Assembly (NCBI RefSeq): GCF_039544105.1
Contig: NZ_BAABLA010000023.1
Origin: Haloechinothrix_A salitolerans
GTDB lineage: Bacteria; Actinomycetota; Actinomycetes; Mycobacteriales; Pseudonocardiaceae
DNA: 64,000 nucleotides
Direction: 5' to 3' (one strand)
The notes beneath the pieces were generated by a model, which ran no database searches, was not told the origin of the DNA, and saw nothing but the letters and a program-made list of their open reading frames with translations. Positions within the stretch are counted from its first letter, which is position 1. Each line of letters opens with the position of its first letter. Both the position numbers and the translations under genes were made by a program. Shown here piece after piece: positions 15,544 through 23,696 of the stretch.

Positions 15544-18500
15544 GTGACCGAGACCGACGTGCCCGCAAACCCCCGTGCCGCCTTCGCTGAACGGTTCGCG
15601 CTGCTGTACGCCGAGGCGGGCAACCCGCCGTTGAAGCGCGTGACCGAGTCGGTCGCTCGGGAACGCGGGGTGGACGACCACGGACGTCCGGTGCGCGTCT
15701 CGGCGCAACGCATCAGCGACTGGCGGCGTGGCAGGAACGTGCCCGCGCGGTTCGCGGGGCTCGCCGCCACACTGCGGGTGCTGATCGGCGAGGCGCGAAG
15801 GCGCAGACCCGAGCCGGTTGCCGCTGGCCTTTACGACATGGCGACCTGGCGCTCGTGGTGGGATGCCGCGCTCGCCAGCCCGCTCACCAGCGACGGCGAC
15901 GGTGAGGCTGGCACGCGGCACGCCGTGGTCGATGGCGACGCGGTGTGTCCGTACCGGGGTCTGGCGGCCTTCCAACAGTCCGACTCGGAGTGGTTCTTCG
16001 GCCGCGAACGCGCCGCATCGGATCTGCTCTCGCGCATAGCCCAGGCCAGCGCGGACGGCGGGTTCGTGGTGCTTGTCGGTGCGTCGGGCGTGGGGAAGTC
16101 GTCGCTGCTGCGGGCGGGCCTCGGTCCATCCCTGGCCGCGGGCACGCTGGGGAAGGAGCAGACGTCGGAGCTGCCGATCACGGCGCTGACCCCGGGTGGC
16201 GACCCACTCGGCCAACTCACGGGGTTCGAGAATGCCGCACCGAGCGCGGACGACGGTGACGGCGCGGACGACGGTGCCGTGTCCACCGATCCCACCCCAC
16301 GCGGCGTCCTCATCGTCGACCAGTTCGAGGAGCTCTTCACACTCTGCGATGACGAGGACGTCCGGAGTGAGTTCGTGCGGCGGCTGCACTCCCTGTGTAC
16401 GCCGGCTGGCGACGCGCCTGTCCAATACGTCGTCGTGCTCGGTGTCCGGGCCGACTTCTATCACCACTGCCTCGGCTTCCCGGAGCTCGTCGAGGCGATG
16501 CAGCGACGGCAGCTCGCGCTGGGCGCGATGAGCGAGAGCGAGCTGCGCGACGCCGTCGTGCGGCCCGCGAAGACCGTCGGTCTGCAGTGGGAGTCGGGGT
16601 TGGTCGAGCTGATGCTGGCCGACCTCGGCGCGACACTGCGCCGCAGCGGGAACCGTCCCAGCGGGGCGCCCGGCTACGCGGCGGGCGCACTACCGCTGCT
16701 CGCGCACGCGTTGCTCGCGACATGGCAGCATCGCAGCAATGGCAAGCTGACCGTCGCCGGTTACCGGCGCGCGGGCGGTATACACGGTGCGATCGCCGCC
16801 ACCGCCGAGCGTGCGTGGGCCGAGTTGGACGACGAGGGCGCCGCGGCCGCGCGACGCATATTGCTCCGTCTAGTGCGCGTTGGCGACGAGACCCGCGATG
16901 TTCGGCGCAGGGCCGCCCGCGCCGAACTGGTCGGCGGCGATCCGTCCAGGGAGCGCGCGCTTGAGGTGTTGGTGCGCGCTCGGCTGGTCACGCTGGATGC
17001 CGAGTCCGTCGAGATTACCCACGAAGCGCTGCTGGACGCGTGGCCGAGGCTGCGCGGCTGGATCGACGACAACCGGGCGGAGAACCTGGCTCGGCAGCGC
17101 CTCGAAGCCGACGCCGCATCGTGGGAGGAGCACGACCGCGACCCGTCCCTGCTCTATCGCGGTTCGCGGCTGGAGTCGTCAGAGCAGCTCGCGCGCGAGT
17201 CGGACACCGTCGGGTTGACGCCCCTCGCTCGGCGGTTCGTGCGGGTGTCCAGCCAGCATCACCGGAGACAACGGTGGCTGCGACGAGCCGCCGTCTCACT
17301 GGTCGGCGTGTTCGCGCTGATCGCGGCCGGTGCGGCGGCCGTCGCCGTCAACGAGCGAGACGACGCGGAGTTTCGGCAGATCGTTGCCGAGGCGGACAGC
17401 ATCGCTGCCGAGGACCCGTCGTTGTCCGCCCAGCTCAGCCTGGTCGCGCATCGGATGCGTCCGCAGCATCAGGGCGTCGAGGCGCGACTGCTTTCCACCG
17501 AGCAGTCGCCCCTGGCCACGCCGTTGCGCGGCCACGAGGGCGCGGTGTACCTGACGTCGTTCAGCCCGGACGGCACGGTGCTCGCGACCGCGAGCGAGGA
17601 CCGAACCGTGCGGCTGTGGGACGTTGAGGACCCAGCGCACGCGCGGCCGCTCGGCGAACCACTGACCGGTCACGACAGCTGGGTGAGCTCGGCGGTGTTC
17701 AGCCCTGGTGGGGACATCCTCGCCACCACCGGCGACGACGCCACCATCCGGCTGTGGGACGTCTCCGATCCCGCCGCGGCCACCCGGATCGGGGAACCGC
17801 TGCGGCCAGGGAACGGCACGATGTACCTGCTCGCGTTCGGTCAGGATGGCGACGTCCTCGCGACCGCCAACGACGACGGCACGGTTGGTCTGTGGGACAT
17901 CTCCGATCCGTCGCGACCATCGCGGCTGAGCACACTCACCGGGCACGACGCCGCCGTCAGGTCGGTCGCGTTCAGCCCTGACGGCACCATGCTCGCCAGC
18001 GGTAGCGACGACCACGACGTCCGGCTCTGGGACATCTCCCGCCCACGACGGCCTGAGCGACTCGGCAAGCCACTGACCGGCGCGGCGGACATGGTGCACT
18101 CGGTGGCGTTCAGCCCGGACGGTGACACGCTCGCGGTGGGTGTCGAGGACACCACGGTGCGGCTGTGGGACGTCTCCGACCCGACACGGGCGCGGCAGCA
18201 CGACACGTTGACCGGGCACGAGGGCCTGGTGTGGTCGGTCAAGTTCAGCCCGGATGGGCGACTACTGGCCTCCGCCAGCGCGGACGGCACGACGCGGCTG
18301 TGGAACGTCACCGACCCGGCGCACGCGGTGCCGTTCGGGGAGCCGTTGTCGGCGCGGTCCGGCATCGTCTACGCCGTCGGGTTCAGCCCGGACGGCACCC
18401 GGTTGGCCACCGGCAGCGACGACAGTGTCGCGCGGGTGTGGTCGCTGCCGAGCGGTGCGCTGGCCAGTCACCCGGACGGCGTCAGCGCGGTCGCCGTCGG

Positions 18501-19464
18501 CCCCCAGGGCAAGCTGCTCGCCACCGGTGGCGCGGACCGGACAGTGCGGCTGTGGCGGATCGGCGATCGCGCCAGGCCCACGCCGGTCGGGCCGGAGCTG
18601 CGTGGCATCGATGGCACGGTATACGCGCTCGACATGAGCTCGCGCGCCGGGCTGCTCGCCACCGGCAGCACCGACACCAAGGTGCGGCTGTGGCGGGTGG
18701 ACGACCCGGAGCACCCGAAGCGGGTGGCGACGTTGCCAGGCTCTGCGGGCTTCTTCAGTCCCGACGCGACGACGCTGGCCGTGGTCGACGGCATGGATCT
18801 GCGGCTCTACGATGTCTCGAATCCCGCGCGACCGAGGAAACTGGCCGACGTCGAGACCGGGCACTCGGCCTATATCACGTCTGGGGCGTTCAGCGCGGAC
18901 GGCGAGACGTTCGCGACCGGCGGCTTCGACCAGACCGCGCGGCTGTGGGACGTCAGCGATCCGAGTGATCCACGGTTGCGTGGTGACCCGCTGACCGGGC
19001 ATTCCGGGCCGATATGGTCGGTCGCGTTTCACCCGAACGACTTCGCGCTCGCGACCGCGAGTGGCGACAAGACTATCCAGCTGTGGACCACACGAGACCT
19101 GTCCGATGTCCATCCGATGGGCGGGCCGCTGTACGGCCACACCGACGCGGTGACGTCGGTGGCGTTCAGCCCGGACGGTGCGCAGCTGATGAGCGGCGGC
19201 TACGACAAGACCGTGCGGATGTGGGAGGTGTCGCGGCTACCCGGGTCGGTCGCGCTCACCGGGCACAACGGTGTGGTCGATGCGGTCGCGTTCACGCCGG
19301 ATGGGGGCACCGTTGTCACCGGCGGCAGCGACGGCACGGTCCGGTTGTGGGGCCACGACGTCGAGCGCAGCATCGAGCGGGTCTGCGCGGTGTCGGCCGA
19401 CGTCCTCACCCCGGCCGCGTGGGAACGGTACCTGCCGCAGCAGTCCTACTCGCCGCCGTGTTAG
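15544..19464 (+). CDS. HTH-nSTAND1 NTPase with 14 WD40 repeats
   Basis: 1306 residues. Residues about 10-80 form a helix-turn-helix-like region (VRVSAQRISDWRRGRNVPARF). The nSTAND1 NTPase begins at CPYRGLAAFQ, with Walker A GASGVGKSSLLRAG near residue 180 and Walker B GVLIVDQFEELF near residue 257. Winged-helix and helical spacers follow, then a hydrophobic segment (about 579-600) and 14 recognisable WD40 units from residue 660 to 1275, enough for two seven-bladed propellers. The tenth unit is degenerate. Start is GTG 15544 after GAAGG. STAND proteins are signal-triggered switches; actinobacterial members of this layout are common, and some STAND relatives act in phage defence, but nothing here proves that role. 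Confidence 0.9.
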   Translation: MTETDVPANPRAAFAERFALLYAEAGNPPLKRVTESVARERGVDDHGRPVRVSAQRISDWRRGRNVPARFAGLAATLRVLIGEARRRRPEPVAAGLYDMATWRSWWDAALASPLTSDGDGEAGTRHAVVDGDAVCPYRGLAAFQQSDSEWFFGRERAASDLLSRIAQASADGGFVVLVGASGVGKSSLLRAGLGPSLAAGTLGKEQTSELPITALTPGGDPLGQLTGFENAAPSADDGDGADDGAVSTDPTPRGVLIVDQFEELFTLCDDEDVRSEFVRRLHSLCTPAGDAPVQYVVVLGVRADFYHHCLGFPELVEAMQRRQLALGAMSESELRDAVVRPAKTVGLQWESGLVELMLADLGATLRRSGNRPSGAPGYAAGALPLLAHALLATWQHRSNGKLTVAGYRRAGGIHGAIAATAERAWAELDDEGAAAARRILLRLVRVGDETRDVRRRAARAELVGGDPSRERALEVLVRARLVTLDAESVEITHEALLDAWPRLRGWIDDNRAENLARQRLEADAASWEEHDRDPSLLYRGSRLESSEQLARESDTVGLTPLARRFVRVSSQHHRRQRWLRRAAVSLVGVFALIAAGAAAVAVNERDDAEFRQIVAEADSIAAEDPSLSAQLSLVAHRMRPQHQGVEARLLSTEQSPLATPLRGHEGAVYLTSFSPDGTVLATASEDRTVRLWDVEDPAHARPLGEPLTGHDSWVSSAVFSPGGDILATTGDDATIRLWDVSDPAAATRIGEPLRPGNGTMYLLAFGQDGDVLATANDDGTVGLWDISDPSRPSRLSTLTGHDAAVRSVAFSPDGTMLASGSDDHDVRLWDISRPRRPERLGKPLTGAADMVHSVAFSPDGDTLAVGVEDTTVRLWDVSDPTRARQHDTLTGHEGLVWSVKFSPDGRLLASASADGTTRLWNVTDPAHAVPFGEPLSARSGIVYAVGFSPDGTRLATGSDDSVARVWSLPSGALASHPDGVSAVAVGPQGKLLATGGADRTVRLWRIGDRARPTPVGPELRGIDGTVYALDMSSRAGLLATGSTDTKVRLWRVDDPEHPKRVATLPGSAGFFSPDATTLAVVDGMDLRLYDVSNPARPRKLADVETGHSAYITSGAFSADGETFATGGFDQTARLWDVSDPSDPRLRGDPLTGHSGPIWSVAFHPNDFALATASGDKTIQLWTTRDLSDVHPMGGPLYGHTDAVTSVAFSPDGAQLMSGGYDKTVRMWEVSRLPGSVALTGHNGVVDAVAFTPDGGTVVTGGSDGTVRLWGHDVERSIERVCAVSADVLTPAAWERYLPQQSYSPPC

Positions 19465-19570
19465 ATCGCACACCGCGAGCGCGCGGGCCCGTCGGCGACG
19501 CACCGACGACACGGCTGGCGAGGCGACGCGGTCGCGATCGAGCTCGCGACGCGACGCCGCGCTCCGTACA

Positions 19571-19647
19571 TGGTGGGTCCGGTGGGACTCGAACCCACAC
19601 TGGCACGGACCTAAACCGTGTGCCTCTGCCAATTGGGCTACGGACCC
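19571..19647 (-). tRNA. tRNA with UAG anticodon (Leu, codon CUA) but short variable loop
   Basis: On the minus strand the acceptor GGGTCCG (19641-19647) pairs with CGGACCC, followed by A73 and an encoded CCA (19571-19573). The anticodon stem is CACGG/CCGTG with loop TTTAGGT, so the anticodon is UAG, reading CUA (Leu). The T arm is GTGGG-TTCGAGT-CCCAC. The variable loop is only five bases, whereas bacterial tRNA-Leu normally has a long class II variable arm. Discriminator A73 fits leucine. Charging identity is therefore uncertain. Confidence 0.85.
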
Positions 19648-19800
19648 CGATGACTAAGAGCTTAACCGCTGCCTCCGTGGCGTGACGGTGTGACCCTTCT
19701 CGGCGTGGCCTGTGCGCGGCCGTCCGCCGCCGTGATCTACCGTTATGGCCTGGCGGCAGCAGCGTTGGCCGGTCACCCCGCCAGGAATGGAGGAGGATCC

Positions 19801-20022
19801 GTGGTTCGCGACCAGGAAGCCATCAAGCGAGACATCGAGAAGCACCGAGACGCGCTGGCGTCGAACATCGACCAGCTCAGCGTTCGCATGAGCCCGAAGC
19901 GCCTCGCCGACGACGCCAAGACCACCGCGAAGAACACCTTCGACGAGCCGAAGGTCAAGTATCCGGTCATCGCCGTTGTGGTGCTGATCGTGCTGTTGCT
20001 GCTCCGCAAGCTGCTGCGCTGA
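19801..20022 (+). CDS. DUF3618 small membrane protein
   Basis: 73 residues starting at GTG 19801, with GGAGGAGG six bases upstream. The sequence VVRDQEAIKRDIEKHRDALASNIDQLSVRMSP matches DUF3618, an actinobacterial family with an amphipathic N-terminal helix. It ends in a single transmembrane helix (YPVIAVVVLIVLLLLRKLLR). Family members often sit near phage-shock-like or membrane-stress genes. The role is unknown. Confidence 0.85.
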   Translation: MVRDQEAIKRDIEKHRDALASNIDQLSVRMSPKRLADDAKTTAKNTFDEPKVKYPVIAVVVLIVLLLLRKLLR

Positions 20023-20088
20023 GGTTTTTCCTGCGGGGTGCTATCACGTCGGGCCGTGGGCTGGCTCCCGCCGTGCTCGTGGTGTGTT

Positions 20089-20173
20089 GTTGATCACGTC
20101 TACTCGCGTTGTTGCGCGAAAATGTCTGGTTCGTCGGATTTCGCGAACAATAACGCGAGTAGACGTGATCAAC
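20089..20173. repeat. 85-bp palindromic repeat, copy 1
   Basis: Perfect 22-bp terminal inverted repeats (20089-20110 and 20152-20173, beginning GTTGATCACGTCTACTCGCG) enclose a 41-base AT-richer centre. A related element with the same ends lies at 60123-60207. It sits between the DUF3618 gene and a convergent hypothetical gene. The structure is that of a REP- or MITE-like dispersed element; no coding sequence lies inside. Confidence 0.85.
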
Positions 20174-20221
20174 TTCAAAAAGGAAGCGGGTCAGACGCCG
20201 CTGTCGTTGTAGTCGTTCGCC

Positions 20222-20665
20222 TCAACTCGCGCTGGCCGCGGTCGCGACCGCGGGTTCCTTTCGCTCGCTGGCGTCCGCGCTGTCCGCCGATGACTCCGTG
20301 TTCGCGCCGGTGGCCTCGGGCTTCATCTTGGCGGTCTCCTCGGTCGCGTCCTTGCCCGACGCGCTCGCCGAGTCCGTCGAACCCGAGTCCGTCGAGCCCG
20401 AGTCCGTCGACTGCGTGGCGGGCGTCGTCAGCCGTGCCTCGATGTAGGCGGCCGTGAAGTCGAGCGCGCTGCCGTTCAGCAAGTGCACCACGGTCCTGCC
20501 GCCGCGTTCCGGGGCAACCTTCTCGACGAGCTGGTCGGCGCGGTCGCGTGCCGCGATGATGCCGGGCGCGCGATCGGTGAGCTCCTTGCCGAGACCAGAT
20601 ACCGTGATCGTCCAGTCGGCGTCGTCGTGGGCGTAGGTTGCCGTGATCGGATCCACCGTGTTCAT
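20222..20665 (-). CDS. Conserved hypothetical protein with Ser/Thr/Asp-rich tail
   Basis: 147 residues. The first 80 residues form a compact alpha/beta region (TATYAHDDADWTITVSGLGKE, AARDRADQLVEKVAPERGGRTVVHLLNGSALDFTAAYIEARL) that recalls the small HicB-like fold, but without a DNA-binding part. The remainder is low complexity, with a repeated STDSG motif and many Ala, Ser, Glu and Lys. The start is ATG 20665 or GTG 20656, both near GAGAGGG. Function unknown; an antitoxin-like role is only a fold guess, as no toxin gene is adjacent. Confidence 0.65.
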   Translation of the reverse strand: MNTVDPITATYAHDDADWTITVSGLGKELTDRAPGIIAARDRADQLVEKVAPERGGRTVVHLLNGSALDFTAAYIEARLTTPATQSTDSGSTDSGSTDSASASGKDATEETAKMKPEATGANTESSADSADASERKEPAVATAASAS

Positions 20666-20867
20666 CCCTCTCGCTCATGGACGTCGGTCACCGCGCCTCA
20701 CAGGCGAATGCCCGGATTCGCAGCGTGACCGTGTGACCCTGCTGCGTGCGACTCCTGACGTCGATCGTCACCGCTTAGTCCGAAAAGCACCACGAATTTG
20801 ACCCGAACGGACGAGCGTCGTTACGACAATTGGCGTGACATGTCTAGTAGTGGGATCACGAAGCGGG

Positions 20868-21530
20868 TCAGCCCGCTGGTGTGCCCCGATCTGATTCCTG
20901 CCAGAACGCCATGCCGTTCCAGATGATGTTCATCGTGTACTGGGTGGCTAGTTCGGGCGTCGCGTGGTCGTGCCGCTCGTACCAGACCGCCATTCGCTCA
21001 CAGGCGCCGACGAGGATCTCAGCGGCGGCCTCGACCTCCTCATCGGACGCGCCGGTCAGGTGCGCCCGCATCAGCAGCATGTTGAAGTCAGTCTGCTGCT
21101 GTCGGATGGCCTCTACCTCCTCGGAGGCCACCGGGCCGAGGAACGACAACTCGTGCCGCAGTAGTGACCAGGCGTCTTGTCGCTCGGCCATGAACCGGAA
21201 GTAGGCGAGCAGGCCGCGCTCCAGTACCTCTTTGCCGGTGGTCGCGCCGGTCACCGCCCGCTCGGTTGCCTGCCGCAGTGCGGTGCGCGCCTCCCGGATC
21301 GCGGCGAGCAGCAACCCCTCTTTCGAGTGGAAGTACTCGTACAGCATCGGCTTCGACACGCCAACCCGTTCGGCGATGTCATCCATCGATGTCGCGACAT
21401 AGCCGCGCTCGGCGAAGGTGGTGACCGCGACGTCGATCATCTGTCGTTCCCGCTCCGCCCTCGGCATGCGCTTGCGACGGGCCGGTGGTCCACTGGGTGA
21501 TTGCTTGTTGATGGCGGTCACATCACACAC
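20868..21530 (-). CDS. TetR-family transcriptional regulator
   Basis: 220 residues. The N-terminal HTH is standard for TetR: MIDVAVTTFAERGYVATSMDDIAERVGVSKPMLYEYFHSKEGLL spans residues about 31-74. The C-terminal ligand-binding half is helical. It is transcribed divergently from the monooxygenase gene 71 bases away, the usual arrangement of a TetR repressor and its target. The start is GTG 21530 or the in-frame GTG at 21521. The ligand is unknown. Confidence 0.92.
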   Translation of the reverse strand: MCDVTAINKQSPSGPPARRKRMPRAERERQMIDVAVTTFAERGYVATSMDDIAERVGVSKPMLYEYFHSKEGLLLAAIREARTALRQATERAVTGATTGKEVLERGLLAYFRFMAERQDAWSLLRHELSFLGPVASEEVEAIRQQQTDFNMLLMRAHLTGASDEEVEAAAEILVGACERMAVWYERHDHATPELATQYTMNIIWNGMAFWQESDRGTPAG

Positions 21531-21601
21531 TCTACCGGAAGTAACCTACTGATAGTAAGGTAAGTGGTGAGGGGAACGACCGACGTAAGGATTGGGGCGC
21601 G
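21531..21601. promoter_or_regulatory. Divergent promoter region with a candidate TetR operator
   Basis: The 71-base gap between the divergent TetR and monooxygenase genes contains TACT-GAT-AGTA (about 21547-21557), a short perfect dyad within an imperfect longer dyad CCTACTGATAGTAAGG. Position and symmetry suit a TetR operator controlling both genes. Boundaries are approximate and no binding evidence exists. Confidence 0.45.
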
Positions 21602-23116
21602 ATGAGCAGCACCGGAACAGCGGAGACCAGCACAGAACGGGCGACGATCGTGATCGTCGGTACCGGGTTCTCTGGTCTTGGCATGGCCATCCAACTGCTC
21701 AAGGACGGCCGCGACGACTTCGTCATCCTGGAGAAGGCGCACGAAGTCGGCGGTACGTGGCGTGACAACACGTATCCCGGTTGTGCCTGCGACATCCAGT
21801 CGCACATGTACTCGTTCTCCTACGAGCAGAACCCGGACTGGTCGCGGGCGTTCTCCGGCCAGCCGGAGATCTTCGACTACCTGAAGGGCGTCGCCGACAA
21901 GTACGGGCTGCGCAAGTTCATCCGGTTCGGCGTCGAGATGACCGGCGCGACCTGGAACGAGTCCGACGCCACCTGGACCGTCACCGGCGCCAACGGCGAG
22001 ACGTTCGTCGCCACCTACCTCGTCTCCGGTGTCGGCGCGCTGCACATCCCGAACATCCCCAAGCTGAACGGCATCGAGACCTTTCAGGGCGAGCAGTTCC
22101 ACTCCGCCGACTGGAACCATGACTACGACCTGCACGGCAAGCGCGTCGCCGTCATTGGTACTGGTGCCAGCGCGATCCAATTCGTCCCGCAGATCGCGCC
22201 GGAGGTCAACCGGCTGACGCTGTTCCAGCGCACGCCGCCGTGGGTGATGCCGAAGCCCGACCACGAGGTTCCGCGCTGGGCCAAGGCGCTGTTCCGCCGC
22301 GCACCGATCACGCAGCGCGCGGTGCGCAACGCGCTGTACTGGTTCCTCGAGTCACGCGCCATCGGCTTCAACGGCCACCCGGCGATCATGAAGGCGGGGG
22401 AGCGGGTCTGCCGCCGCCAGATCAATAAGGCGATCAAGGACCCCGAGCTGCGGGCCAAGCTCACCCCGGACTACCGGATGGGCTGCAAGCGGGTACTGCA
22501 GGCCAATGACTACTACCCGGCGCTGGCCAGGGAGAACGTCGACGTCGTCACCGACGGCATCGCTGAGGTGCGTGAACACAGCATCGTCGACACATCGGGT
22601 GTTGAGCACGAGGTCGACTGCATCATCTACGGCACGGGCTTCCACGTCACCGACGCCTTCGACTACCTCGACATCACCGGCGAGAACGGCCGTGACCTGT
22701 CGACAGAGTGGGCGGAAGAAGGCATGCGGACCCACAAGGGCATCACGGTCGAGGGCTTTCCCAACTTGTTCTTCCTGCTTGGTCCGAATACCGGGCTGGG
22801 CCACATGTCCGTGGTATTCATGATCGAGTCGCAGGCGCGTTACGTCATCGACGCGATCAACCACGTCGAGCGGTCTGGCGCGCGGGCGCTGCGCGTGCGG
22901 GCCGACGCGCAGGAGGAGTTCCAGCGCGAGATCCAGGACAAGCTCGCCAAGGGCGTCTGGAGCACCGGTGGTTGCACGAGCTGGTACCTCGACGCCAAGG
23001 GCGTCAACCGGACGTTGTGGCCCGGGTTCACCTGGAAGTACTGGCTGGAGACCCGCAAGGTTGACGCCAGCGACTACGAGCTGGTCGGGAGACGCCCGGT
23101 CATGTCGCGCAGGTAG
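21602..23116 (+). CDS. FAD-dependent Baeyer-Villiger-type monooxygenase
   Basis: 504-residue class B flavin monooxygenase. It has the FAD Rossmann motif IVGTGFSGLGMA near residue 18, the Baeyer-Villiger fingerprint FQGEQFHSADW (F-x-G-x-x-x-H-x-x-x-W) near residue 161, and the NADPH motif IGTGASAIQFVP. The W-R-D-N-T-Y-P-G-C-A-C-D segment is also typical. It inserts oxygen into ketones, aldehydes or sulfides; substrate is not predictable. The divergent TetR gene probably represses it. Its last 43 bases overlap the 3' end of the convergent XRE gene. Confidence 0.93.
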   Translation: MSSTGTAETSTERATIVIVGTGFSGLGMAIQLLKDGRDDFVILEKAHEVGGTWRDNTYPGCACDIQSHMYSFSYEQNPDWSRAFSGQPEIFDYLKGVADKYGLRKFIRFGVEMTGATWNESDATWTVTGANGETFVATYLVSGVGALHIPNIPKLNGIETFQGEQFHSADWNHDYDLHGKRVAVIGTGASAIQFVPQIAPEVNRLTLFQRTPPWVMPKPDHEVPRWAKALFRRAPITQRAVRNALYWFLESRAIGFNGHPAIMKAGERVCRRQINKAIKDPELRAKLTPDYRMGCKRVLQANDYYPALARENVDVVTDGIAEVREHSIVDTSGVEHEVDCIIYGTGFHVTDAFDYLDITGENGRDLSTEWAEEGMRTHKGITVEGFPNLFFLLGPNTGLGHMSVVFMIESQARYVIDAINHVERSGARALRVRADAQEEFQREIQDKLAKGVWSTGGCTSWYLDAKGVNRTLWPGFTWKYWLETRKVDASDYELVGRRPVMSRR

Positions 23117-23568
23117 CCGAGCAGTTCGACCGATGTCGTGCCGCAGAGCTCGGCCATCCGCTCGACGGCCGCGGTGGTCAGCGTGATCTCGCCGCCGGTG
23201 GCTGGATCGGCTTCTCGAAGCCGATCGGCGGCCCAGCGGCGCAGCGGTAGCAGGGTGGGATCGGTTGACTCGGTGATCCTGGTGAGATCAACCCTGATCT
23301 CGTCCGCGGCCGTTGTGAACAGTCGCCGGTCCACCCGCGCGAGCACGTCGTGGGGCTTCTCGCCGAGCGCGAGGCAGATCTCGGCGAAACGGACGACCGA
23401 GCAGTGCCGCGTGCCGTGCTCATAGGTGGCAAGCGTCTGCAACGAGATCGTGCTCTGTAACCGCGCGTTCAACTGCTTGCGCGTCCAGCCGCGGCTCTTG
23501 CGCAGCGCGCGCAGCTCATTACCCAACAGTCGCTGGTAGTGCTCGCTGTCCAGGTGCACTGGTCTCAT
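23074..23568 (-). CDS. XRE-family helix-turn-helix regulator
   Basis: 164 residues. The N-terminal HTH_XRE domain is clear: LLGNELRALRKSRGWTRKQL followed by SLQTLATYEHGTRHCSVVRFAEICLALG. The C-terminal part is helical with no recognised ligand domain. Start is ATG 23568. It is convergent with, and overlaps by 43 bases, the monooxygenase gene. Similar short XRE regulators are common in Pseudonocardiaceae; target unknown. Confidence 0.85.
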   Translation of the reverse strand: MRPVHLDSEHYQRLLGNELRALRKSRGWTRKQLNARLQSTISLQTLATYEHGTRHCSVVRFAEICLALGEKPHDVLARVDRRLFTTAADEIRVDLTRITESTDPTLLPLRRWAADRLREADPATGGEITLTTAAVERMAELCGTTSVELLGYLRDMTGRLPTSS

Positions 23569-23696
23569 CCCTCAGCTCGAACCACGTGGCTCGCACCGGT
23601 TCAGCGGTGCGTCGGTGAGGCGCATGGCCACCTCACAAGGTGAAAGCCGTCCGGTCCCGGATCCTGACGCGAATGTGGCCAGAATAGTTCTGCGAG

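Noticed and set aside
19571..19647. tRNA considered as an amber suppressor
   Set aside because: The anticodon is UAG, which reads the codon CUA. An amber suppressor would need anticodon CUA.
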